Below, in pieces: positions 51,789-61,479 of a DNA stretch of 64,000 bases. The translations under genes were made by a program, and so were the position numbers. The stretch lies in NCBI RefSeq assembly GCF_901001135.1, contig NC_042631.1:50412019-50476018 (forward strand), given 5' to 3'. The notes beneath the pieces were generated by a model, which was given only the letters and a program-made list of their open reading frames with translations, was not told where the DNA came from and did no database searches. Numbering within the stretch: position 1 is the stretch's first letter; each line of letters opens with the position of its first letter. Source of the DNA: Rhinatrema bivittatum. Taxonomy: Eukaryota > Chordata > Amphibia > Gymnophiona > Rhinatrematidae.

Positions 51789-51798
51789 GCCTCAGCTA
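51789..51798 (-). promoter_or_regulatory. Primer-binding site candidate, complementary to the LTR
   Basis: TAGCTGAGGC directly downstream of the 5' LTR is complementary to GCCTCAGCTA in the 5' LTR (minus strand, 52023-52014). This fits the self-priming used by Tf1/sushi elements. No tRNA-type site is apparent in the 14 bases before gag. Confidence 0.55.
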
Positions 51799-51800
51799 AC

Positions 51801-52214
51801 CGTTACGATTTAGTGAATCCTTGATGGATAACAGTCTTACCTCAGCCAAGCAGAAGTCCAAGTCCAGTCCGGGTTGAGGCAGGCAGCAAGGCAAGAGTAT
51901 CCAAGTCTGGTCCGGGTCGAGGCAGGCAGCAAGGCAAGAGTATCCAAGTCCGGTCCGGGTCGAGGCAGGAAGTAAGGCAACAGAATCCAAAACACACCAG
52001 TACAAGAAGCCTGTAGCTGAGGCGAGGTTATACTGAAATCAGGGCTTTAAGTACTGAGGTTCTCTCGCGCAATTCGCTGGACTTCCGGAGATGACGCGCT
52101 TAAAGGGGGTGGAGTCTCGGCCCGAGTCCTGTAGTGGAACGCCGCTGCCGCCCGATGATGCCATGCGCTGGAAACACCGAGGAGCTGGGACCCTGCTGAT
52201 CGTGACTGGTGACA
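51801..52214 (-). repeat. Gypsy 5' LTR
   Basis: 414 bp. The expected first plus-strand base T is C here (CGTTACGATTT). Minus strand has GTATAACC at about 52037-52030 as a possible TATA-like box. Confidence 0.9.
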
Positions 52215-52289
52215 CAAAGATATTGAACAGGACCGGTCCCAACACCGATCCTTGCAGTACACCGCTTAAAACCGCTCTCTCTTCAGAGA
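52215..52289 (-). pseudogene. CR1-type LINE, 5' piece beyond the gypsy insertion
   Basis: Continuation of the CR1 at 45606-47103: GAACAGGACCGGTCCCAACA and AAAACCGCTCTCTC match the full-length CR1 at 19540-19605. It is truncated at 52289 by the 3' end of another CR1. Confidence 0.85.
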
Positions 52290-52503
52290 ACATAAGAACA
52301 TAAGAAAATGCCATACTGGGTCAGACCAAGGGTCCATCAAGCCCAGCATCCTGTTTCCAACAGTGGCCAATCCAGGCCATAAGAACCTGGCAAGTACCCA
52401 AAAACTAAGTCTATTCCATGTAACCATTGCTAATGGCAGTGGCTATTCTCTAAGTGAACTTAATAGCAGGTAATGGACTTCTCCTCCAAGAACTTATCCA
52501 ATC
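52288..52503 (-). repeat. CR1 3' end (second subfamily) with octamer tail
   Basis: Plus strand starts GAACATAAGAACATAAGAAA and continues CATACTGGGTCAGACCAAGG, matching the end of the CR1 at 44424. On the minus strand the tail is TTCTTATG repeats, the octamer tail of CR1. 5'-truncated at about 52503. Confidence 0.88.
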
Positions 52504-52504
52504 C

Positions 52505-52883
52505 TTTTTTTTTTTTTTTGCTTTTCTGTACACCCTCACACTTAATATCATGGCGATATTAAGTTGGAGGTCCCAAAAGTTAAAAATAATTGAAAATTTA
52601 AAAAAAAAATTTAAAATTGGCCTGCGACTCGTGGGTTGAAAACCGGATGCTCAATTTTGCCGGCGTCCAGTTTCCGAACCCGTGGCTGTCAGCGGGTTTG
52701 AGAACCGACGCTGGCAAAATTGAGCGTTGGCTGTCAAACTCGCTGACAGCCACCGCTCCTGTCAAAAAAGAGGTGCTAGGGGCGCGCTAGTGTCCCTAGC
52801 TCCTCTTTTTACCGCGGGCCCTCATTTGCATGTGGGCCGATACAGTAAAAGTCTCCTGTGCGCGCGATTTAGTATCGGCCCGA
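52505..52883 (-). mobile_element. Harbinger MITE fragment
   Basis: Reverse-orientated match to the internal half of the MITE at 29669: CTTAATATCATGGCGATATT, GCTCAATTTTGCCGGCGTCC and CTCGCTGACAGCC blocks. It ends with GGGCCGATACAGTAAAAG ... TAGTATCGGCCCG (52836-52883), a short segment with its own inverted ends. The left part is truncated at a 16-bp T run. Confidence 0.75.
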
Positions 52884-53348
52884 AAGTGTGTGGAATGATG
52901 ATATCCTGGTATATAGAAGCACAGCTGAACTGTGAAAATAGCTGCCCTACCCTGGAACTCTTTGAGCACATCTTCCCATACCTCCAACACCAATTTGCCA
53001 CACCACACTGTAAGCACTGAAGCAGAAGCACATGTGGACATCTCTACCACACTGTTCCCAATACCATGCTTTCCCACAAACAGACAGAATCTGCTATAGC
53101 ATCAGACATCTCCTTCTCCAAATAATCTCAGAGGGGAACTGGAAACACCACCAATGTTTAGCTCTGGAAGAACGTGAAACACTTCTTTCTAAGTCCAAAA
53201 AGAACTCCCTGCTGCAGTGGATGGCCTGGTTCTGTAAGATTCAAAATGTATCAAGCCTTGTTCCTGTTTGAGCAGAGACTCTGAAATATACAGAAGGTAT
53301 TTGAGCAATTTTTGCATGAGGCAGAAACATAGGATTTAAGGCCATGAC
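52884..53348. other. Unassigned intronic DNA
   Basis: No family or domain recognised. Frames on both strands show no motif. Confidence 0.4.
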
Positions 53349-53640
53349 ATTTATTTATTTAAATTCTTTTAATATACCGATGCTCAAGACCAGGTCTTAT
53401 CGTACCGGTTTACAATTAACTAGGGGGAACCAGTTAACAGAGAAAGCAAAAGTTACATTATAACAGGGAACGTGGAACTAGGCTGTTAGAGAAAAGATAG
53501 GTTAAACAAATTCTAACTGGAGAGAAGGGCAAAAAGCAGGAGAGGGTGCTTACAGGATAAGAATTATGTACAAATTTACATAGTGTATATGAATTAAGCA
53601 AGTTATAAGATTAGTCGAACAACAGTTCCTTTGAGTTGCG
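53349..53640 (-). repeat. L2-type 3' tail with terminal stem, copy 6
   Basis: Plus strand begins TTTATTTATTT, then ATATACCGATG (ACCGA 53376-53380) and ACCGGT (53404-53409); the 4-bp stem ACCG/CGGT encloses a second hairpin AAGACC-A-GGTCTT. The rest up to about 53640 is non-coding LINE/SINE body. A 21-bp direct repeat GACTCATCCGTGGGGTATGA lies near 53655-53690. Confidence 0.65.
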
Positions 53641-53788
53641 GAAATGGACGCATCCGTGGGGTATGAGACTCATCCGTGGGGTATGAGACATTACTCTCTG
53701 CATCAATGACAGGGGATGGCAGGAAATTTGAATCAAACAGTTACCATGACATCACACCAGATAGCACATTTCCTCCACTTACAACACA

Positions 53789-54126
53789 AAGGGTAATTTT
53801 CAAAGCCATTATCTGGCTAAGAAAGTACTTTCCTCACAGAAATGGGCTTTAAGAAAGTGTCTGCCTTATGTGTGAGTAAAAGTATGTGCATAGTGCGTCT
53901 ATGCATGCACCTTTACTTGCAGTGAAAAGCGGCATTGCAGAGGAAGGGGCTGGAACTATGTGCATTTTCAAAACCATGTGTGTAATTTTCCTTTTGAAAA
54001 TAAGCCACTTAAGACAGCAGTTAAAGGATGCCTATACTTTCACTTTGAAAATTGGTGCAGAATCTGTAGATAAAATGTGTCTGCAGACTTTGCACTTATA
54101 TAGCCAGTCTTAAAATTATCTTTGAT
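53789..54126. mobile_element. MITE candidate with GGGTAATTTTCAAAG ends
   Basis: Left end AAAGGGTAATTTTCAAAGCC; right end, reversed, AAAGATAATTTTAAGACT. Internal TTTTCAAAA and TTTTGAAAAT motifs repeat. No coding capacity. No duplication verified. Confidence 0.5.
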
Positions 54127-54770
54127 AAGACTATCTAGTGGATTCTCTTCTAAACCCCAGAAGAATTTGAGCCACTGGATTGGAGAAACCATAGGAACAA
54201 ATTATTTCACTCTCAATATCCAAAAATGACGACAAGGGATTGGAGGTTGCATAAGTAGTATTCCCTTGTTCTGCAATATAAGGGATGAAAAACTGTCCAA
54301 CTTGATTAATTTCCATATGGATAGATCCTGAAGGAGCATAAATCATATCTCAGCTATAATAGTCATAGACCCCGGTCTCCTCTGAGTTTTAGTAAGCTTT
54401 TCCCCACTAGAGGAATATAAGGGTATACATATAGAAGCCCTTTCCCTTGATGAAGGGTGAAGGCATCTGTAGCTAAATTTGTATCTGATCCATTTCTGGA
54501 ACAGAATGTTGGTATCTTTCTCTTCTGAGCAGTTGCAAACAGATCTTTCTTGGGACTTTCCCATAGAGAGAAAATCTCACTATACTATGGATCCAGGGAC
54601 CACACGTGAGGCTCCATTTGGCAACTCGGTCTGAAAGAACATTTTCCTTTCCTGAAAAGTACACCGCTTTTATATGTATATTAAAAAATAGACTGAGGCA
54701 AAACGCAGACATGTGGCTGCTTCATAAAGGCTGAAGAATCTCCTGAAAGTTCTGGAAAAGGATGTCCAGC
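54127..54770 (-). pseudogene. DIRS element C: RNase H / recombinase start remnant
   Basis: Minus-strand frames: IHIKAVYFSGKENVLSDRVA (54712-54473) resembles the end of DIRS RNase H (GxENxxADxLSR), and GFSNPVAQILLGFRRESTR (54200-54131) resembles the start of the tyrosine recombinase domain (xSTRxxY). Several shifts. The pairing with a gag remnant of the same strand at 55560-55860 supports one decayed DIRS copy. Assignment is by motif memory only. Confidence 0.5.
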
Positions 54771-54961
54771 TCAGTGCTATTGGAATTATATCAACTTCTT
54801 GTATGACTGGTGAACTGCTTGTCTTCAGAGAACAGTGGTACCAATGATGCTAACACAGTTAACAAATTCCAGACACCATAGGTACCACTAAAATCCAGAT
54901 TTCCAAGATTACAGATTACCTCAAATGCAAAAAATCAAGAGTCGTGTTTTTATTGTGCCTT

Positions 54962-55150
54962 GAAAGCAAACGTTGCTTACTATAAACAGGTGTTCTCTGA
55001 GGACAGTAGAATTTTCATTATCAACAAAGCCCAAGACCACATCTTTTTAGAAGAGCTTTCCAGAGCTTTCTACATTTGCCACAGAGCAGGTTGTTCCTAC
55101 ATTACCAATTTTGCGTGAGGCTCCCTTCAGTTTGATATATTAGCATTTGC
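54962..55150 (+). repeat. Dispersed short repeat (GCTTACC family), copy 3
   Basis: GTTGCTTACTATAAACAGGT and TGTTCTCTGAGGACAGTA. It lies between the DIRS C fragments. Confidence 0.55.
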
Positions 55151-55559
55151 AGAAGCCAACTCCTAGCATAGGTGAGTGTGTGTAGAACATATATCCTTCT
55201 TGCCCTTGGAGAACAACAGTTATTCATTTCAACTTTTGCTTTCTGCAAGAACAAGCAGGATATGCATTCCATGCATACTGGAATCCCCATACTGTGTTTT
55301 GACTGGGCTACTGCCTGGGATTTCGCACTACTTGGGCAATGATAAGGACCCAACTGTTGATGGGGACAAGAAAGCAGAGGAAAATGCCTCTTCAAAAATA
55401 TGTCTCTTTGCCGGCCTGCTTGTAAACTTATTGGTGAGGAGGGTGGATCAGGGGGGTTTGAATCATAGCATAGTGGTCTTACATCTGAGTCACTTCTTCC
55501 TTGACCTTAACCTCAAACAAGTTCTCGCCACTGCGGGGCCGAAGGCTCTTGATGCGGAG
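55151..55559. other. Unassigned, probably decayed DIRS interior
   Basis: Frames on both strands without recognisable motifs. Position between two DIRS fragments of the same strand suggests DIRS origin. Confidence 0.3.
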
Positions 55560-55860
55560 TCAAAAGAAGTCTAGGTTGATTTTACTGAATGCTTTCCTCA
55601 TTCCTCTCTTGAACCAAAAGGTGAACAAAATTTCTTGACCATTCCAGCACAGAATGTAGACCATGATGATCTGGTAAGAAGCTATGTGGAATGTAAGCAT
55701 AGCATTCTGAAAAAATTCCATCAAAAAGGTCAAGTGTCTGGGACACTTTCCCTGGAAGCACTGAGGAATATTTTCTAGAACTTTTGGCAGTTTTGAGAGA
55801 GGATTCAACCACTACTGACTGGAAGTGAAGCTGGGTCTTTTCAAATCCAGGAGTGTTTTG
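55560..55860 (-). pseudogene. DIRS element C: gag remnant
   Basis: Frame 55808-55560 reads EFFQNAMLTFHIASYQIIMV, matching the gag helix of DIRS A (FGKRAFQSGMLNAKIQQHQF) in spacing and key residues. The frame is short and shifted relative to its neighbours. Up to about 56120 the same strand may hold more gag, too decayed to read. Confidence 0.5.
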
Positions 55861-56249
55861 GACACTGTGACTGCCTTCTTATTGACTGGAAGTTCAGAAA
55901 AAGGGGTCTCCCACATTCTTATCTGTACTTCCTGCAGATGGTACAGATGGGCACCAGTTCCTTGAAGCTCCTGATTCTCCATCTACTTCCAACTCTACGA
56001 GAATGGACTTCACCATTACTTGAACAAAATTCGAGAAGAGAGATCTTCAGTTGGGGATCTGCTCCTTGCCTGTAGAGGAGATAGATAATAGGGGAAGCCT
56101 ATGGATTCCTCCTAATCAAAGAGCTCCTCAAACTAATATCAATAATCCCATGACTCATTTTTGGTGATTACCATTGGTATTGGAATCTGAATTTACACTT
56201 GGCCTATACAACTAACTTGATTAGCCCAACCTAGTCACTGTAATTCATG
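55861..56249. other. Unassigned DNA
   Basis: No motif identified; possibly gag start of DIRS C. Confidence 0.3.
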
Positions 56250-56254
56250 CATTA

Positions 56255-57702
56255 TGTTATGACCGTCGGCCGCAGCAGGCTCAACTCACCTCAATGTTAT
56301 GCTTGGTTCTCTGACTCCGGTACTCTCGTGGCGGTGGCCAGGCGCTGCCGCCGTGTTCCTTCTGGCTCCCTGCATACCACATGGCGGCTGGGATGCCGCC
56401 AACCAACGTTCTGATCCTGGGCCTCTCTAGGCACGCGCGCACACGCCATCTAGCCACCCTTAAAAAGGCCAATGGCGGGAACTCCAGGCTCATCCCCGAC
56501 TGATGGAATCACTGGCCCGAAGTACTTAAGCTTCACCTCCAGCCTCCGCTAACTGACTTAGCAACGAGTTCCTTGTCTCCTTCTAGGTGCCAGTTCCTGT
56601 TCCACGGACCAGTTGTTCCTGCCTTCGGATCTCTGCGCTTCTCCTTCCGGGTTCCTGCCTCTGAGCTTCCCACTCCGTGGGTCCTGTCTCAGCGCTGTTT
56701 CTCCTGGACTTTCTTCTCAGCGCTTCCCGCTCATCGGGGCCAGGTTCAGCGCCATTTCACCAGGACTCTCTAGCAGCGCTTCCAGCACCACGGGTCCTGG
56801 CTCAGCACTACTTCACCTGGACTCCCTCCAGCACTTCCCGCTCCTCGGGGCCAGGCTCAGCGCAACTCCACCCTGACTCTCTTTCAGCACTTCCCGTTCC
56901 GCAGGCCCTGGCTCAGTGCTACTTCACCTGGACTTCCTCCCAGCGCTTCCTGTTCCTCAGAGCCAGGCTCAGCGCAATTCCATCCGGACTCTCTTCCAGC
57001 ACTTCCCGCTCTACAGGCCCTGGCTCTGCGCTACCTCACCTGAACTCTCCCTAGCGCTTCCCGCTCCTCAGGGCCAGGCTCAGCGCCACCTTAATCGTGA
57101 GTCCCATCCGCAGTGTCCTCTGCACCTTGGGACCCCCACGGCACTCCTCCTTGTGGATTTCTACAGTGCCTACTCTCTTCAAGATTGGATTCAACGCAGT
57201 ACTCCACCAGACTGTGACTCGGTGCCCCGTTCCTCGGGGTACCTCCCTGAGCTTCTACTTTCAGGACATCAGCTTTTGCTGATTTCCCACTCTAGTCCTT
57301 AATCAGTATTCTACAACTCGTGTCTCTGTACCTGCATCTCCTCATCCCAAGTTCTCTCTCACGTGGTCCTGCTCTACTCCCTTCAGAGCTGCAGTGGCCT
57401 TACACTCCCAGAGACTTTTTCTCCTCCTCCCCTCCGAGAGCGCTCCTGTCTCGAACTGTGCCTATCCTCCCCGACACACTCTGCAACCACTCACCTACCC
57501 TCTCCGGGACCAGCCACACAGAGGTGCTCCTAAGTCCAGCCGGCCCCGGCCCAACCTGCGGGGAACGAGGGTTGGTACAGGCGAAGTCCCAGCTTGCCTC
57601 TGTTCCCGGCCAGCCTCACCTCCCAACGGTGGGGACCTGTGGGGCCCAAACCTTCAGGTAACAACCACCTCACCTCGGGCCAAGGGACCACAATTCCTAA
57701 CA
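56255..57702 (+). repeat. Solo gypsy-type LTR 2
   Basis: TGTTATGACCGTCGG to TTCCTAACA with a perfect CATTA duplication (56250-56254 and 57703-57707). The 3' part matches LTR 1 (GGGGAACGAGGGTTGG, GGTGGGGACCTGTGG). A 56-bp tandem array fills 56660-57100. No internal region. The duplication target is inside or next to an L2 3' remnant (ITNQIDYCNSLL follows directly). Confidence 0.85.
56660..57100 (+). repeat. 56-bp tandem array with alternating A/B monomers (8 units)
   Basis: TTCCCGCTC-type starts at 56667, 56724, 56780, 56835, 56891, 56947, 57003 and 57058. Odd units carry (G/C)(T/C)CCTGGCTCAG with CTACTTCACCTGGACT; even units carry GGCCAGGCTCAGCGCAA with CATCCGGACTCT-like text. The higher-order period is thus about 111 bp. 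Confidence 0.88.
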
Positions 57703-57707
57703 CATTA

Positions 57708-57995
57708 ATCACCAATCAGATTGACTATTGTAATTCTCTACTTGACTATTGTAATTCTCTACTTGTTTTTATGTATCAAATATTTTTATACTTACCTTTG
57801 TTAAATATATAACGCTTGTATAACCTTGTTAAATGTATAACGCTTGTATAACCCTGTTAAATGTATAACGCTTGTATAACCTTGTTAAATGTATAATGCT
57901 CCGGTGTAAGTTCTTGTTCACTGTACACCGACCTGATATCTTTGATGAGCGGCGGTATATAAAATATTATAAATAAATAAATAAATAAATAAATG
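57708..57995 (+). repeat. L2-type LINE 3' end with terminal stem, copy 7
   Basis: Starts in the RT C-terminal block (NQIDYCNSLL), with a 21-bp tandem duplication of GACTATTGTAATTCTCTACT (57723 and 57744), then three to four 28-bp units TGTTAAATGTATAACGCTTG (57805-57895), then ACCG (57927-57930) with CGGT (57953-57956) and an (AAATA)n tail to 57995. Confidence 0.75.
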
Positions 57996-58029
57996 GCATT
58001 TCTCAGTACAGTATGAAATGCCTCCAACT

Positions 58030-58620
58030 CTTGCAAAATACTGTGGCTAGAATCTTGGTAGGGATAAAAGCAATATGTAACAATTATATAAGCTACACTG
58101 GCTCCCGTAGAAACTAGAATTAAATTCAAAACCCTTTGCTTCTTCTTTAAATGTGTTAATAAGTAGACTCCAGAGTATTGGCTTCCTCCTTCTTGCCTCC
58201 CTATGCTGCCACCAGAGATTTCCAATCCTCCCAAAAAGTCCTTCTGTCCTTCTTGCCTCTGACTTCCGCAAAACTGGCCTGCGCAAGACTTTGGGCTTTC
58301 AGTTGCTATGCACCCAAAATCTGGAATGAGATGCCTCTTTCCCTTCATCTTGAACCGTCCTATCTCAGTTTCCGGAAACAAGCAAAGACATGGTTGTTCA
58401 ACCAGGTTTTCCTACAGACTGTTTACTAATGAGGAAAAAATATCAGCTGCACCTGAAACTGTATATATTATATCTACACAGTCCTTGGAACATGTGCTAT
58501 GCTATCATTTGTGTACCTATTTTCTGTATTGGTGGTTTGCACCTGTTAAACTATTCTTTGATACTAATCTGCTTTGAGGCCTTTTTGGAAAAAGTGTAAT
58601 ATCAAATATTTGGAAATAAG
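58030..58620 (+). pseudogene. L2-type LINE C-terminal remnant
   Basis: Plus-strand frames contain LQLLQNTVARIL, then after several shifts FSCYAPKIWNEMPLSLHLEP and SFRKQAKTWLFNQVFL, the same end blocks as in the intact L2 (SIAGPTLWNTLPNHL, FKKSLKTYLFQ). A more distant subfamily than the 33424 copy. The 3' UTR runs to about 58620; no tail seen. Confidence 0.72.
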
Positions 58621-60660
58621 TAAGACTTCCAGATGAAATGGTGGGTGGGTAGTGGGGGGAGGGGTATGTGAGCTGGCAGTTTCCTAGAATCCTAATCACC
58701 AAGCTTTCTCCCTGCTGTTACCTTCCATACAAATGGGATAGTTGATATAGTTGAAAATATCCTTGTGACACCAAGAATGATCCAGTGTTGCCCACTGTAT
58801 AGTTCTCAAGGATTGGTTACGCCACCATCAGCATCACTACCAATGCCACTGATACATCAGAGCAAGAGAGATGAAGAGAAATTACCTTGCAAATCCTTCT
58901 ATTTGATTTTTCCTTGAAAGATGCCAATGTGAAGACAGCATGGGCCTCAAAAAGAAAGTTGACATGTTCCTGAGTCACCCGAGATATAGCAGTGGCTGTG
59001 GTATGGACCCCTGCAGACTGTCACAGCTCTGTGCTCTCCCTGGAAGGTGAATAGCCTTCTCAATGAGGCTGTTTCAGAGGACGTGTGGCAGCTGCCAGTA
59101 ACTCTTTCTTCCTAGCATTACACTGATGATGATGCTTCTTAGCCTTCACTTAATGCACCACATTGGTATCCAATGCTGACAAACCTTTAGCTCACATTGG
59201 ATAGGAGGAATGAGAAGAGTCACTCCTATGCCTCCTACCATTGTTGGACCCTGAGGACAAGTGATGCTCCTTCAATGTCTCATCACCCATAGCAGACAAT
59301 GTAACTCCTAGGTCCACTGATACTGATGCAGATGTAGCTGGATAAGACTTTCTGAGGCCTCAGATCCCTAGGGGACATCTTTTGCCAGATGCTACACCTC
59401 TGAAAGTTGTTTCAGAACAAGACATCACATGTAGTCATCATGACATCAAACTACATTATGAGACTGCATCAAGCACATTCTTTGAATCTGTTGACATGCT
59501 TCTGATATCACTGAAAATATAAGTAATGCAAAATCAAACATTGCAATAGTGAAAAATACAAATAAATCCAACTGTTGCCATTGATGCTCACCAATGCAAT
59601 TGTTGGAGTCATTTTTTGATACTTTTGCTGAGAATGTATATAGAGGATAGGCCATATGGATTCAAAGTTTTTACCCAGACACAAACTAGTTTGAAGGCCT
59701 CAGGCCAACCTCTGAGTCAACTCCTGTTTACTGTCATGCACTGTGAAATGTTTACGAACCGGCAAGAGTCTGTTCATTTAGTTATTCCACTAAGTCTATG
59801 ATGAGAAAGCAAGCAATTAACTTAAACTAAAGCCTGAGAGAGAGAATCAAGGTCACATACCTGTGTCTGAAACCTGATAAGAACTCAGGGGGAGGGAATG
59901 CCATTGCTTTCACAAGCGCTTGTAGTATTATAAGGAAAGACAGTGAGAAAGAGCCCTGGTCGTAATGGTATGGCTGATCCTTTGGAAATGTAAGCTTTTT
60001 ATATCTATTCTGCAATTATTATTAACCATTACTTCTTGTATATGATCTGATTTTATTTGTTCTATCCTCCTAGCACTCAAATAAACTTATTTTCTTACCT
60101 GGAACCGTGATTTACTGAATCCAAGTTTGTGTGTGGCTCTCTGTGTAGGGGATAAGCCCCTGGGTTAAAGACCCCAGGTATAATCCCCATAATTGTGTAT
60201 GTTTATATGAGATTAGCCCCCCAGGTCAGAGCTCCTGAGCAGGATACCAGTGTGCACAGTCTGAACCCGTAACAGCAATATGATGCTGTTTAGGCCAGGG
60301 GGCAACAAAAAAGAAGTAAAATGTGAAAAGATTAAAAAAAAACCTAACTGGAACATCTACCAGGGTTAGGAGCAGCCAGGAGACGATGGCTATAGGAGAC
60401 CACAAAAATACAGAACCAAAATAGTTCAAAATTTTCATGAAAAAACACCGCGCAAAAGAAAAACAGTCCATTGATATTGAAGGCAAAAAGGAACTGAAGG
60501 GGGCCAATGCAATTCTGATGAGACAGGGACAATCTGCACATGCTCAGGGGAGCACATGAAAAGCTCTGGAAAACTCTTCTAAGAAGATCCAGTCGAGGGC
60601 TCCATCAATGTCACCCCATGGGTAGGGAGCCCATATCCTATATGTCCTTTTCACCCAGCA
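58621..60660. other. Unassigned intronic DNA
   Basis: Two kilobases without a gene I can support. 58730-59420 has CAT/GAT-rich text with stretches like ATGATGATGCTTCTTAGCC that could be a decayed DIRS gag. 60080-60180 (AATAAACTTATTTTCTTACC) has an LTR-end flavour. Neither is certain. Confidence 0.35.
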
Positions 60661-60665
60661 CTCAC

Positions 60666-60859
60666 ATTTTCTTTGTATTGCCCAAGTATTCATATATGGT
60701 GGCAGGATTCTTCACGCTTTTCATGGCTTTCTTGGGCAGCTCACTGAAGAAGTAAGATGGCATCTTACAATTCCTGTAAGTGTCTTCATCACAAGACACA
60801 AGTCCAGGATAATGTATCCTCATGCTTGCAGCCAGGCTCACCTTTCTACCAATAACTAT
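60666..60859 (-). CDS. ADCY10: ADCY10 exon A (end of cyclase domain C2)
   Basis: Acceptor TTTCTTTCTCCGAG ends at 60860; donor AAAAT|GTGAGT at 60666/60665; 194 bp, 64 codons plus AT. The peptide starts IVIGRKVSLAAS, then HYPGLVSCDEDTY, MPSYFFSELPKKAMKSV and IYEYLGNTKK. It aligns over its length with the end of the second class III cyclase domain of ADCY10 (VIGQKVNLAARMM and ELPKKVMKG as I recall). In that family the motif VNxAAR supplies Asn and Arg that stabilise the transition state; here both are Ser (VSLAAS). Soluble cyclase makes cAMP in response to bicarbonate and calcium. Frame and splice sites are intact. The preceding exon lies outside the window. Confidence 0.94.
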
Positions 60860-60971
60860 CTCGGAGAAAGAAACAAGGCAATTATCAGAAACACAATCAT
60901 AATTGCAAACACACAAAAGTAAATAAAACTTAGGACAAGAATTACAAGAGGTGGGTGGGCACCTTCTAGAT
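60860..60971. other. ADCY10 intron upstream of exon A
   Basis: Pyrimidine tract of the acceptor and short unassigned DNA. Confidence 0.6.
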
Positions 60972-61474
60972 TAAGGGGTAGATTTTAAAAGGAGCACGTG
61001 GTGCCCGCGCATGTGCGGGCAGCATGTGCAGGGGGAGCAAATTTTTGCTAACTACGTGCAGCGACGCAATTGAGCCTCCCCCATTTCCCTCCCAGTCTGC
61101 TCCAATTAAGGAGTGAACTGGGAGGGAACTTCTCTACCGCTCTACCTAAACTCCCTCCCTCTTCCCTTCACCCCCTGAACCCTTCCCAGCAACTTACGTT
61201 TTTTTTTATTTTACTACTTACTGCTCCCCTGGAGCAGAAGTAGTTTGCGCACGCCAGCCAATGGCTGGCAAGCACTTCCCCAGGACAGTGGCTAATGGTC
61301 ACTGTCCCAGCCGGCCTTCGACCAGCCCCTTTTTCAGGGCTCGGCACTTGTGCACATATTGGCATTTATATGCGTGGCTGGGCCCTTTTGAAAATGCGCG
61401 CAGCACACACAGAGCCCAGCCACATGCATAAGTGCCGATTTTTACACGCACGGCCATTTTAAAATTTGGCCTTT
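60972..61474. mobile_element. MITE candidate with TAGATTTTAAAAGG ends
   Basis: Left end TTAAGGGGTAGATTTTAAAAGG; right end reversed TAAAGGCCAAATTTTAAAATGG. The interior is GC-rich with GCACACGC/GCGTGTGC-type motifs. Non-coding. TTAA precedes the left end; no matching right-hand duplication. Confidence 0.5.
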
Positions 61475-61479
61475 ACTAA

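Larger units (their letters stand above)
47104..52214 (-). mobile_element. Complete Sushi-like Ty3/gypsy chromovirus (5.1 kb)
   Basis: Flanked by CAAAG duplications (47099-47103 and 52215-52219); removal restores the CR1 sequence found intact at 19515-19560. LTRs 47104-47516 (3') and 51801-52214 (5') differ at about 21 positions plus one indel by eye, near 5%. Order on the minus strand: 5' LTR, gag, protease, RT, RNase H, integrase, chromodomain, polypurine tract (GCGGGAGAGGTAC), 3' LTR. The gag and pol types match the Sushi-ichi group from which PEG10 and RTL genes descend. Several stops and frameshifts and one LINE-tail insertion (47719-47812) inactivate it. Confidence 0.93.
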
